Assembly (NCBI RefSeq): GCF_008974265.1
Contig: NZ_BKZW01000003.1
Location: forward strand, 372,001-436,000
Origin: Dictyobacter vulcani
GTDB lineage: Bacteria; Chloroflexota; Ktedonobacteria; Ktedonobacterales; Ktedonobacteraceae
Length of the DNA: 64,000 nt
Direction of reading: 5' to 3'
Shown here: in pieces, positions 23,993-32,408 of the stretch
How the letters are laid out: the number at the start of each line of letters is the position of its first letter
How positions within the stretch are numbered: the stretch's first letter is position 1
The notes under the pieces: model-generated
Seen by the model: the letters and a program-made list of their open reading frames with translations, nothing else
What the model was told of the DNA's origin: nothing
Database searches by the model: none
Translations under genes and position numbers: made by a program

Positions 23993-25807
23993 ATGGCTCA
24001 GGTTTATATCCCTGAAAACGCCCAGGAGCGCGAGCAACTCCAGGGTGGTTCTAGCTCGCCACGACAGAGTCGCCCGCCGCACGAGGAGACGCGCAAACGT
24101 CTGGGACTGATTGATCTTGGGATTGCTCTGGCTCTGGTTGCCGTTGTCTCTTTGATCATTGCCGCTGCATCACGCTGGACGGCTCCACTCACACCAACTA
24201 TTCATATTGATTTATCACCGACCGCATTACCAGTGTATGCAGGCTATTCTGTATTACGGATGCTGCTGGCATATCTATTGTCCCTCATTTTTACCTTTAT
24301 CTATGGTCATATCGCTGCTACGAATAAACGTGCCAATGTGGTGATGGTACCTTTACTCGATATTCTACAAAGTATTCCGATCCTTTCATTTCTTCCAGGC
24401 GTGGTGCTGGCACTGGTTGCGCTTTTTCCAAATTCTAATATCGGTCTGGAACTGGCCAGCGTGGTATTGATTTTTACCAGCCAGGCGTGGAATATGACTT
24501 TTAGCTATTATCATTCCGCTCGTACCCTTCCTAAGGATTTAAAGGAATTTTCCGCCATCGCCCGTCTACGTCCGTGGCAGAAGTTTTTAAAGTTAGAGGT
24601 GCCCGCCTCAATGATCGGGTTAATCTGGAATAGTATGATGAGTTGGGCTGGTGGCTGGTTTTTCTTGATGGCTTCTGAGCAACTGGTGCTGGGTTCGCGT
24701 TCCTTTCAGTTACCCGGATTGGGATCTTATCTGCAGACGGCCGCCAGTACAGGAAACAGCAGCGCCTTAATACTGGGGTTATTCACACTTATCGTTTTAA
24801 TTATTCTGCTGGATTTCTTCTTCTGGCGTCCATTGGTTGCCTGGGCGGATAGGTTTAAGCTGGAGATGAATAGTGAAGGTGATGCTCCTTCTTCTCCGGT
24901 CCTGAATGTGTTACGGCGTTCGGCTTTGATCAGTGCTATCAATCAACACATCTTTAAGCGTGTGGGCGCTTTTATGACACGCATCTTAAACAGGCTCCAA
25001 CCGCTGCCAGGTGAACGCAGTTTTGTGACGGAACCGAAACAGCATGGGCCACGTTTCACGGTGCGCAGTCTGGTTATGGGTATGCTAGGACTGTTGCTCC
25101 TGGGTGGTGTCTTGTTTGGTCTATGGTCTATGCTCATTTTATTGAAGAATGTTACTTTGCTGACCTGGGGACAACTCTTGCTTGCTACCGGAGCGACATT
25201 CTTGCGCACCCTGGTTGCCCTGCTGATTGGCCTGGCCTGGACGTTGCCAGTGGGGGTGGCGATTGGGCTTTCGCCTAAATGGTCAAAGCGCTTGCAGCCA
25301 ATCGTGCAGGTCGTGGCATCGATTCCTGCTACCGCTCTTTTTCCTATTTTGCTCGTGGGGCTGATCGGCTTGCCAGGTGGACTCTCGTTAGCCGCTGTTT
25401 TGTTGATGTTGCTGGGAACCCAATGGTATCTGCTCTTTAATATTATTGCCGGTGCCATGTCTATTCCAGGCGACCTCAAGGAAGCTACGACCATTTATCA
25501 TGTGCGTGCGTGGCGCCGTTGGAGAACCTTAATTCTACCGGCGATTTTTCCTTACCTGGTTACGGGCATGTTAACGGCGAGCGGCGGAGCCTGGAATGCC
25601 AGTGTGGTCTCGGAATATGTCACCTTTAATGGTAAAACGTTCAGCACACCAGGCCTGGGAGCGTCAATTGCCGCGGCAGGCGCGGAAGGGAATTTCTCGC
25701 TCTTGCTGGCAGGTACGTTATTGATGGCGGCCGTCGTTATCTTAATCAATCGCTTGCTCTGGAAGCGTCTTTATAGTCTGGCCGAGCGCCGTTATACTTT
25801 GAGCTAA
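23993..25807 (+). CDS. fused double ABC permease, NitT/TauT type
   Basis: 604 residues from ATG 23993 (GGAGG 7 bases upstream; the frame is open earlier but without a site). Two complete permease halves are fused, each with about six hydrophobic helices. The ATPase-contact loops are 'ARLRPWQKFLKLEVPAS' in the first half and 'TIYHVRAWRRWRTLILPAI' in the second (EAA-like). A hydrophilic linker of about 60 residues joins the halves around residue 310. The N-terminal 45 residues are charged and cytoplasmic. The family imports anions or small organics such as nitrate, sulfonates or thiamine precursors. No substrate-binding protein is encoded nearby. Confidence 0.88.
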   Translation: MAQVYIPENAQEREQLQGGSSSPRQSRPPHEETRKRLGLIDLGIALALVAVVSLIIAAASRWTAPLTPTIHIDLSPTALPVYAGYSVLRMLLAYLLSLIFTFIYGHIAATNKRANVVMVPLLDILQSIPILSFLPGVVLALVALFPNSNIGLELASVVLIFTSQAWNMTFSYYHSARTLPKDLKEFSAIARLRPWQKFLKLEVPASMIGLIWNSMMSWAGGWFFLMASEQLVLGSRSFQLPGLGSYLQTAASTGNSSALILGLFTLIVLIILLDFFFWRPLVAWADRFKLEMNSEGDAPSSPVLNVLRRSALISAINQHIFKRVGAFMTRILNRLQPLPGERSFVTEPKQHGPRFTVRSLVMGMLGLLLLGGVLFGLWSMLILLKNVTLLTWGQLLLATGATFLRTLVALLIGLAWTLPVGVAIGLSPKWSKRLQPIVQVVASIPATALFPILLVGLIGLPGGLSLAAVLLMLLGTQWYLLFNIIAGAMSIPGDLKEATTIYHVRAWRRWRTLILPAIFPYLVTGMLTASGGAWNASVVSEYVTFNGKTFSTPGLGASIAAAGAEGNFSLLLAGTLLMAAVVILINRLLWKRLYSLAERRYTLS

Positions 25808-25822
25808 GAGGAGAAGAGAAGC

Positions 25823-27187
25823 ATGACTAATTTCAATATCCAGGCTGGCGAAGCGCTGCTTGAGGCACGCAACATCAAGAAAATCTATGATATGGATGGT
25901 AAACGACCACGTGGTGTTAATCCTCCAGTAGTGCTGGATGATATCAATCTGACCATCAGGGCAGGCGAATTTGTTGCTTTGCTTGGACCCTCAGGTTCTG
26001 GCAAATCCACGCTGCTGCGTATCCTGGCTGGACTATTGCGGCCGAGTGAGGGACAGGTTTTATTCAAAGATCTGCCCCAGCAGGGTCCTAATCCGCATTT
26101 ATCAATTGTGTTTCAGTCATTCGCTCTTTTCCCCTGGCTAACCGTGCTGCAAAATGTCGAACTGGGTCTGGAAGCTCAGGAAGTACCACCGACCCAACGC
26201 ATGCGCCGTTCATTGTCCGCTATTGATACGATTGGCCTTGATGGCTTTGAAGATGCTTATCCTAAGGAACTCTCAGGCGGTATGCGCCAGCGCGTTGGAT
26301 TTGCACGTGCGCTGGTTGTCGAGCCGGAGCTACTGTTTATGGACGAGCCTTTTAGTGCCCTGGATGTTTTGACCGCTGCTAATCTGCGCAAAGAGTTACT
26401 TAGCCTGTGGCGTGAACATAAGATCCCGACCCGTGCGATCGTGATGGTTACCCATAATATTGAAGATGCCGTCTTAATGGCGGATCGGATTGTTGTGTTG
26501 GGGGCCAACCCTGGTATTATTCGCGTTGAACTGCCAGGACTGCCAATCGAGCAGCGAAACGCTACGAATGATAACTACACAAAGACCGTCGATCTGATTT
26601 ATCGTATCATGACCAGTCCACGCGCGGACATTTCCAGCTTGATGCCATCAACCACTACCAGTAAACTGATAGCGCCCAAACAACAGCCTTATCAGGTATT
26701 ACCACACGTAGCTATCAGTGACGTCACCGGCCTGATCGAGCTTGTGCATTCTAAAGGGGGGAGAGAGGATATCTATCAACTGGGCCGTGATTTCCAGTTA
26801 GAAGTTGATGACTTGTTGCCCATGATTGATGCCGCCAATATGCTTGGTTTTGCTGAAGCCCGGGAAGGTGATTTTGTGTTGACTGAAATCGGGAAGCGTT
26901 TCGCCGAGGCGGGCGTACAGGAAGAGAAAGATCTTTTCCGCCAGCAGGCCATTAAAAACGTTACCATGTTGCGACATATTGTGCGTGATTTATCTGGTGA
27001 ACCCAGCCACACGCTGCCTGAAGAACACTTCCTCAATGAATTGCAGCAGCACTTCAGCGAAGATGAATCCTGGGCTCAGCTTGAAACCGCCATTAACTGG
27101 GGACGATATGCAGAGATCTTTTCCTATCAAGAGGAGCGGGGCGTGTTCCGTTTGGAGGAGCAGGAAGCGATCAGCGAACGCGTTTAA
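25823..27187 (+). CDS. ABC ATPase with C-terminal AAA-associated domain, NitT/TauT type
   Basis: 454 residues. Residues about 10-250 are the nucleotide-binding domain: Walker A GPSGSGKST (about 55-63), Q-loop 'VFQSFALFPW', signature LSGGMRQR, Walker B LLFMDEPFSALD and switch His in VTHN. Residues 290-450 form the extra C-terminal domain found in a nitrate/sulfonate-type ABC subgroup ('GGREDIYQLGRDFQLEVDDLLP' and following helices), thought to sense substrate or a ligand. It lies 15 bases after the permease with AGAGGAGAAG as SD. Confidence 0.92.
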   Translation: MTNFNIQAGEALLEARNIKKIYDMDGKRPRGVNPPVVLDDINLTIRAGEFVALLGPSGSGKSTLLRILAGLLRPSEGQVLFKDLPQQGPNPHLSIVFQSFALFPWLTVLQNVELGLEAQEVPPTQRMRRSLSAIDTIGLDGFEDAYPKELSGGMRQRVGFARALVVEPELLFMDEPFSALDVLTAANLRKELLSLWREHKIPTRAIVMVTHNIEDAVLMADRIVVLGANPGIIRVELPGLPIEQRNATNDNYTKTVDLIYRIMTSPRADISSLMPSTTTSKLIAPKQQPYQVLPHVAISDVTGLIELVHSKGGREDIYQLGRDFQLEVDDLLPMIDAANMLGFAEAREGDFVLTEIGKRFAEAGVQEEKDLFRQQAIKNVTMLRHIVRDLSGEPSHTLPEEHFLNELQQHFSEDESWAQLETAINWGRYAEIFSYQEERGVFRLEEQEAISERV

Positions 27188-27198
27188 TGTTTACTTGA

Positions 27199-27245
27199 AA
27201 GAGAGGGTTCTTGCGCCTTATTTATGTTCGCAAGGACCCTCTCTT
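27199..27245. terminator. terminator between ABC genes and acetyltransferase
   Basis: AAGAGAGGGT-CTTGCG at 27199-27215 pairs with CGCAAG-ACCCTCTCTT at 27229-27245 with one mismatch and a 13-base AT-rich loop. It serves the converging genes. Confidence 0.8.
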
Positions 27246-27288
27246 GACATCTCTTGATCTCTTTGTGATAGTAGGTAGGATAGTTTGG

Positions 27289-27903
27289 TTATGTGCGAGG
27301 TTTATCGGGCACCATAATCTCATGGAGGACAGGACTGACAAACTCGGTCGCCAGACAATCCATATGGATGATATCCCAGAGCTGGCCACGCATAAATTTG
27401 GCCTGCCGCCGCCGCCCATATTCCTTAAAGCCGGCCTTCTTATAGGCGTTCTGGCCGGCCAGATTATATTCCCAGGTTTCAAGATTGACACTGTGCAGAC
27501 CAATGACCGTAAAAGCATAGTCCAGCATTAAGCGCGCAGTCTCGCTCCCATAGCCACGACCACGATATTCGGCTTCCCCGATCTCAAGCCCAAAGCTGGC
27601 ACTACGATCGCGATGATTAATGCTGTCCAGTTCGGTACGACCAATTGGCGCCATCGTTGCGCGATCATAGACGGTGAAAAAGGCCGCGCGGCGCACTTTT
27701 TCTTGCTCTACATCCTTCTCAAAGTAGGCTTCTATCTCCTCCAGGGTGGAAGGACGAGGAATATACAGGGTGCGCAGAACGGCAAAGTCGTTGATCCAGC
27801 GATGATACAGCGGTACCAGTTCCCGACGAATAGGACCCAGTGCAACCTTTTCGCCAACAATATTGATAACTGGCTGATCATTTGTCTGCTGTAGACTATC
27901 CAT
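27289..27903 (-). CDS. GNAT-family N-acetyltransferase (RimJ/RimL-like)
   Basis: 204 residues. The acetyl-CoA loop is 'YRGRGYGSETARLMLDYAF' (about 116-134), preceded by 'SASFGLEIGE' and followed by 'LHSVNLETWEYNLAGQNAYKKAGF', the usual RimJ/RimL ending. The SD (GAGGAG) lies about 9 bases before the ATG at 27903. The substrate is unknown. Confidence 0.9.
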   Translation of the reverse strand: MDSLQQTNDQPVINIVGEKVALGPIRRELVPLYHRWINDFAVLRTLYIPRPSTLEEIEAYFEKDVEQEKVRRAAFFTVYDRATMAPIGRTELDSINHRDRSASFGLEIGEAEYRGRGYGSETARLMLDYAFTVIGLHSVNLETWEYNLAGQNAYKKAGFKEYGRRRQAKFMRGQLWDIIHMDCLATEFVSPVLHEIMVPDKPRT

Positions 27904-28070
27904 GTCTTTTTATCTCCTCTTCTTGCTTTTTAGCTTTTATCATCATAAAACACCAGGTCAAGTCCATAAGCATATAGAGTGTTTTAATTGCAGCTATGTC
28001 TGAGGTATAGGAAATGAGGAATGAGTAGTTGGGCTGATATATAGCGCTGGCCTAAGCAAGCTTGATAGTA

Positions 28071-28397
28071 TTATTGGCTTGTTGTGGATACCTGAATGTC
28101 CTCTAAACGTCGGCGTAGAAAGGCCTGTTCAACTCTATTCTGGGTCAGGCTCAATGCTGTTTGATATGCTTGTCGGGCGGCAGGCCAGTCTTTATTTCTG
28201 CGTAATAAATCAGCGCGAGAGGCGTGAAAAAGATAGTAATTTTGCATGCAGTCCGTTTCTAGTTCTGCTTTGCAGCAGGATATATCCTGCTCTTCAATAG
28301 TCTGAATTTTTAAGAGATCAACACTATTGTTGTTCTCGTGGAAATGATGAATAGCTTCTGGTGAAATCGACAATTTCCACGACAAATTTGAACTCAT
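28071..28397 (-). pseudogene. C-terminal remnant of an ECF sigma factor (DUF6596 type)
   Basis: 108-residue frame. The last 55 residues read 'YYLFHASRADLLRRNKDW', 'AARQAYQTALSLTQN' and 'VEQAFLRRRLEDI', the TPR-like tail of the large ECF sigma-factor group carrying DUF6596. Sigma region 2 and 4, which should precede it (about 300 residues), are absent; the N-terminal 50 residues are unlike the family. It is therefore most likely a decayed 3' fragment; a small stand-alone protein made from it is possible. Confidence 0.6.
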
Positions 28398-28513
28398 TTT
28401 CGACTTCAGCCAACATTTAATCAGGCCATGTTTGGTCTAACTGTGGAACATAGGATGTGATAGCTTTTTTGTAGCTCAGGATGGATGGATCTTCTGACAT
28501 ACAAAACCCAGAT

Positions 28514-28542
28514 TTGATAACTAACGTTAGTTTTGCTATAAT
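28514..28542 (+). promoter_or_regulatory. promoter with a palindromic operator in the spacer
   Basis: TTGATA (28514-28519), 17-base spacer, TATAAT (28537-28542): near-perfect sigma70 promoter. The 14-base perfect palindrome AACTAACGTTAGTT (28519-28532) fills the spacer, exactly where a TetR-type dimer would block polymerase. It points to the gene starting at 28649. Confidence 0.65.
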
Positions 28543-28648
28543 GCGAAATGCGGTCATGGCATGGATACCGTAGGGCGAATGTGTGGATCTTCGCGGTAAT
28601 CGTGGGGCAAGCCACGAAGCTACGCGATGGGTGAAAGGTGGGCAATGT

Positions 28649-29158
28649 ATGGCTCTTTTTGATGATATGCTTGCGCAGGAGATAACTATGCTGGTTCAGC
28701 AGCAGCAGCAGGAACTGGCTACAGCGCTGGGAGAGCAGGGTTTTTTAGCGGATGATCTCAGGTTGTTAATCCAGGTGGCTAATGGCGAATGTTCGCGCTC
28801 TATAGAGATGGTGAGTCAGGTGGAGGCCGCGCTGGCGCGTGTAGTAAAGGTGTTGACGGGCAATGCTCTCCATCTTCAGGCTCAGTTGCCAGATGCCTTC
28901 TGGAAAACAGAGATCGGGATCCTGCTGTCGCGTACACGCTGGTGGATCTCGGTGGATGATTTGATTACGATCAGTAATGCGGCGGCCCTGGCGTTTGGCG
29001 AGAATACGCAGGCAAATCGCATGCGTATTGTGCGCGCCATGGATAAAGGTGTGCTGGAATGGGTGCCCGATCCTTCTGTGGTCAATCCTCAGCAAAATAA
29101 GCGTGTGCTTCGTCCGCAGGTGGAGCGGCTCCGTGATCAGCGGAGCTTACCTGAATAA
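28649..29158 (+). CDS. protein with C-terminal excisionase/MerR-like HTH, function unknown
   Basis: 169 residues from ATG 28649 (AAAGGTGGG upstream). The first 90 residues are helical, Gln- and Leu-rich ('MLVQQQQQELATAL'). Residues about 105-165 look like a helix-turn-helix of the HTH_17 type: 'WISVDDLITISNAAALAF', 'MRIVRAMDKGVLEWVPDP', 'NKRVLRPQVERL', that is, a first helix, a recognition segment, and the typical G-x-L-x-W-V turn before a wing. A DNA-binding regulator is likely. It stands behind the palindrome-controlled promoter at 28514. Confidence 0.55.
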   Translation: MALFDDMLAQEITMLVQQQQQELATALGEQGFLADDLRLLIQVANGECSRSIEMVSQVEAALARVVKVLTGNALHLQAQLPDAFWKTEIGILLSRTRWWISVDDLITISNAAALAFGENTQANRMRIVRAMDKGVLEWVPDPSVVNPQQNKRVLRPQVERLRDQRSLPE

Positions 29159-29269
29159 AAATCGCTAATCATATCTATGTATGCTACAATTTTATGTAGA
29201 TGAGATGTATGTAATCAGCATTGTTGTATTCTGGCAGTGTACTTCCAGAGCACTAGAAGGACCGCAATC

Positions 29270-30370
29270 ATGACGAAGGAACGAGATCCAAGGCAGATTC
29301 GTAAGGCGTGTAGCCGCTCACTGATGGGCCATTATCCTCAGTCGCTAGCAGGTATCCTGCATGAGTTGGCCGAGACGGTGAGAGCAGATGAGTCACCTGA
29401 CGTTTATGGCGCAGGAAATATTATTCGAGATTTTGAAGCTGAGGTTGCCCAACTACTTGGCAAAGAGGCGGCCGTCTTTATGCCGAGCGGGACGATGTGT
29501 CAGCCGATTGCTCTACGGATCTGGACCGATCGTCGGCACCTGCCACGCGTTGGCTATCATCCGACCTCGCATCTGGAACTGCATGAGTTCCAGGGTCTCC
29601 AGCGTCTGCATGGATTGGAGACCGTGTTAATTGGTTCTCCATATCAGCTTCTAACACTGGATGATCTCAAGGCAGTGGCTGAGCCGCTGGGCGCTTTGCT
29701 GCTGGAGTTGCCGCAGCGTGAGATTGGTGGACAGCTTCCCAGTTGGGATGAACTGACCGCGATCACTGGTTGGGCTCGTGAGCATAACATTGCTACCCAT
29801 CTGGATGGAGCGCGTCTCTGGGAATGCAAACCGTATTATCAACGTGAGTATGCTGAAATCGCTGGCCTGTTTGATAGTGTCTATGTCTCCTTCTATAAAA
29901 GCCTGGGTGGCATTTCTGGCGCCGTCCTGGCTGGTCCTGCGGATATGGTTGCTGAAGCGCGGATCTGGCAACGTCGCCAGGGTGGTAATTTGTATCAACT
30001 GTATCCTTACGTATTAGCTGCCCGTAAAGGACTGGCCGAGCGCTTACCACGCATGCAGGCCTATCATGAAAAAGCCGTTGCCATCGCCGCTGCCTTATCT
30101 GTTTTCCCGCAGATTGAGATTCTGCCAGCCGTGCCCCAGACCCATATGATGCACGTATTTATGCGTGGCGACCGTGAGCAACTGGTCGAGTCCGCCCTCG
30201 ATATTGCCGAAGAGACAGGAACCTGGTTGTTTGGCTCTCTCAGTCCTACGCAGTTGCCTGCCTATCAAAAGTTTGAGTTATCGGTTGGCGACGCCTCATT
30301 GGATATGAGCACTGACGAAATCGTCAGCCTGTTTGAAAAGGTATTTGCGCAAGTCGAAGCAGCACGCTAG
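29270..30370 (+). CDS. threonine aldolase family PLP enzyme (beta-eliminating lyase fold)
   Basis: 366 residues from ATG 29270 (AGAAGGA upstream). Fold type I PLP enzyme: 'DVYGAGNIIRDFEAEVAQLLGKEAAVFMPSGTMCQ' region, 'HLDGARLWE' (Asp for the pyridine ring), and 'VYVSFYKSLGG' with the PLP Lys. These are the marks of low-specificity L-threonine aldolase, which splits threonine to glycine and acetaldehyde. The N-terminus (residues 1-40) is longer than in typical aldolases and lacks the standard 'R.D..T.PT..M' start (it reads 'RSLMGHYPQSLAG'), so substrate could differ. Confidence 0.85.
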   Translation: MTKERDPRQIRKACSRSLMGHYPQSLAGILHELAETVRADESPDVYGAGNIIRDFEAEVAQLLGKEAAVFMPSGTMCQPIALRIWTDRRHLPRVGYHPTSHLELHEFQGLQRLHGLETVLIGSPYQLLTLDDLKAVAEPLGALLLELPQREIGGQLPSWDELTAITGWAREHNIATHLDGARLWECKPYYQREYAEIAGLFDSVYVSFYKSLGGISGAVLAGPADMVAEARIWQRRQGGNLYQLYPYVLAARKGLAERLPRMQAYHEKAVAIAAALSVFPQIEILPAVPQTHMMHVFMRGDREQLVESALDIAEETGTWLFGSLSPTQLPAYQKFELSVGDASLDMSTDEIVSLFEKVFAQVEAAR

Positions 30371-30398
30371 AAGCGTTCCAGAGCGAAAGTGAAACATT

Positions 30399-30626
30399 AT
30401 GTCAGACGAATCCGAGATGGAAGAACAATTTATTTCTCCTTTGCAAAAAGAAGGAGAGGATAACGAAGAGCGTATCGCGCGCCTGCTGCGTACAGGCAGT
30501 GTGCGCGACCTGATTACGGAGGCCCATTTCTGGTTGGGCTACTATCAATGGCATGAAGATGCCACTGAAGCCTTGCCCATCGCGATGTCGCTCTTAGAGT
30601 GCGCCTCCGAAAAATCGGTGGATTAA
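30399..30626 (+). CDS. small acidic hypothetical protein
   Basis: 75 residues, 28 bases after the aldolase gene on the same strand. Very acidic first 25 residues, then a helical part 'RIARLLRTGSVRDLITEAHFWLGYYQW'. No strong ribosome site and no recognised domain. Probably co-transcribed with the aldolase. Confidence 0.5.
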   Translation: MSDESEMEEQFISPLQKEGEDNEERIARLLRTGSVRDLITEAHFWLGYYQWHEDATEALPIAMSLLECASEKSVD

Positions 30627-30708
30627 CATCCAGTTATATCGATTTAGTCTTCACGAGCCATGGATATCTCAGATAGTTGCTGAGCACAATGCCAGGCATA
30701 CTTTGAGT

Positions 30709-31326
30709 CTATCTGAGATGTTCGATGGCTGTTTGCGATAGCTGACAGATAAGCGGGGTAATCTCCTCCAGGCTACGCGTATTGCCTGCTATGCTATCAA
30801 AACTCTCGAAACTGATGAGTGTAAAGAGTATTGCGACAGCGTCCTCAATTTTTTCGGGTGCAGGACAGCCGTGCTGTGCCGCCATGCGTTCAATGAGCGT
30901 TCGTACTCCCTTGCGGCGGCGCTCATCTCGTGAGTGCAACACCTGTTCAAATTCTGGATCCAGGGCAGCCAGTGCCCGTAATCGTCGCGTCACCAGGCGA
31001 TCCGCATCCCAGAAATGGCCAAAGGTGGTGATATAGGCGCTCAGCGCATCACGTGACTCTGGCTGCTGAAAGGCGCTCGCCAGTTGTTCCATTCCTCCAC
31101 TGGCCGCCAGTGAATCACATAGAGCCTCCAGTAATCCTATTTTCGAGCCAAACTGATGATAGACTGTCATGCGGGCTACATCGGCCTGACGTGCGACCAG
31201 ATCAATGGAAAATTGCGTAAAACCATGGCTGGTCATTAATAATTCACGGGTAGCATTGATGATACGACTTCTGGTCTGTTCCGTGTTTGCCTGTCGTTGA
31301 CCGAGTCGATAGGGACGAGGACTCAT
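30709..31326 (-). CDS. TetR-family transcriptional regulator
   Basis: 205 residues. N-terminal HTH: 'TRSRIINATRELLMTSHGFTQFSIDLVARQADVARMTVYHQFGSKIGLLEAL' region (about 18-70). The C-terminal ligand-binding helices contain 'SRDALSAYITTFGHFW' and 'RLRALAALDPEFEQVL'. It is divergent from the LLM oxidoreductase gene and likely controls it and itself. Confidence 0.92.
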   Translation of the reverse strand: MSPRPYRLGQRQANTEQTRSRIINATRELLMTSHGFTQFSIDLVARQADVARMTVYHQFGSKIGLLEALCDSLAASGGMEQLASAFQQPESRDALSAYITTFGHFWDADRLVTRRLRALAALDPEFEQVLHSRDERRRKGVRTLIERMAAQHGCPAPEKIEDAVAILFTLISFESFDSIAGNTRSLEEITPLICQLSQTAIEHLR

Positions 31327-31393
31327 GATAAAACTTGACGCCTCTCTGTATTTAATTGTATAGTCAGTATAGTTAATTTAATCGTGATTTGTA

Positions 31394-31404
31394 TAGACTG
31401 TCTA
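31394..31404. promoter_or_regulatory. candidate TetR operator between tetR and the LLM gene
   Basis: TAGAC-T-GTCTA is a short perfect inverted repeat in the 155-base divergent intergenic region. Its location fits, but the palindrome is short. Confidence 0.35.
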
Positions 31405-31481
31405 CCTAATAATAGAGCCGTCGTGCGAGCTTTGTAAAGAGCTTGCTTGTAGATGGATGGTTCAGCAAAAAGGAAAAAAGC

Positions 31482-32375
31482 ATGATGCAACGACCATTTC
31501 GTTTTGGAGTTGTTGGTGGAAGCGCTCAGTCCCGTCAGGCCTGGGTGACATATGCTCAACGGTTGGAGGAGCTTGGTTATTCAACCCTCTTATTGCCAGA
31601 TCGGATGCAGATGGGGCTGGCTCCTTTTGCCTCACTGAGTATTGCCGCGGCGGTTACGACCTCGCTACGCGTGGGTAGCTATGTTTTTTGTAATGATTAT
31701 CGCCATCCCGCTATCCTGGCCAAAGAAATTGCCACGCTGGATATGCTGTCGGATGGCCGCTTTGAAATTGGTCTCGGAGCCGGTGTAGGTCCCATGGATT
31801 ACACACAGATGGGCCTGCCATTTGAATCTGCTGGTATCCGTGTTGGTCGGGTGGAAGAAACGATCAGTATCATCAAGCAATTCTTTACTCTGGAACGCGT
31901 CAATTTTACTGGCAAATACTACACGATTACCGACCTGCCAGGACTTCCCCGTCCCGTTCAGCAACCCCATCCCCCCATTTTTATTGGCAGCGCGGGACGC
32001 CGTTTACTCTCTATCGCCGCGCAGCAGGCCAATAGTATTGCTCCTAACCTTAAATACGCGGCACGAGAAGTCGACCCAACCGATGCATCCATTGCCCAAA
32101 AAATCGACTGGATTCGTGAAGCTGCTGGAGAACGCTTTGATCAGCTAGAACTGTGCCAGTCAGATTTTAATCTGGTGCTTACAGATAGTTCTGTGGAGAT
32201 TCCTCGCGTGCTTGCTGGTCCTCCGATGCCGATCAAAAATACGCCGATGAGCACCGAACAGGCTGTTGAGCATTTCCTGAAGCAGCGCGAAGAACTGGGC
32301 TTCTCCTATATCCAGGTCTCTGAAAGACAGATGGAAAACTTTGCTCCTGTGGTTGCTCGCCTGGCCGGGAAATAG
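31482..32375 (+). CDS. LLM-class F420-dependent oxidoreductase (TIGR03621-like)
   Basis: 297 residues from ATG 31482 (AAAAGGAAA upstream). Luciferase-like TIM barrel: 'RFGVVGGSAQSRQAWVTYA', 'LGYSTLLLPDRM', 'YRHPAILAKEIATLDMLSDGRFEIGLGAG' region, 'RVGRVEETISIIKQFF', 'PPIFIGSAGRRLLSIAA' and a late 'FSYIQVSERQMENFAPVVARL'. The 'GGSAQSR.AW' start is typical of the TIGR03621 subgroup, which uses coenzyme F420. Substrate unknown. Confidence 0.88.
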   Translation: MMQRPFRFGVVGGSAQSRQAWVTYAQRLEELGYSTLLLPDRMQMGLAPFASLSIAAAVTTSLRVGSYVFCNDYRHPAILAKEIATLDMLSDGRFEIGLGAGVGPMDYTQMGLPFESAGIRVGRVEETISIIKQFFTLERVNFTGKYYTITDLPGLPRPVQQPHPPIFIGSAGRRLLSIAAQQANSIAPNLKYAAREVDPTDASIAQKIDWIREAAGERFDQLELCQSDFNLVLTDSSVEIPRVLAGPPMPIKNTPMSTEQAVEHFLKQREELGFSYIQVSERQMENFAPVVARLAGK

Positions 32376-32408
32376 CTTCTTTAGCTTGCCCGGGTTGATG
32401 GAAAGTAT

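Noticed and set aside
27244..27270. TTGACA after the ABC operon as a promoter
   Set aside because: No -10 box at the right distance and no plus-strand gene downstream; it is the flank of a terminator.
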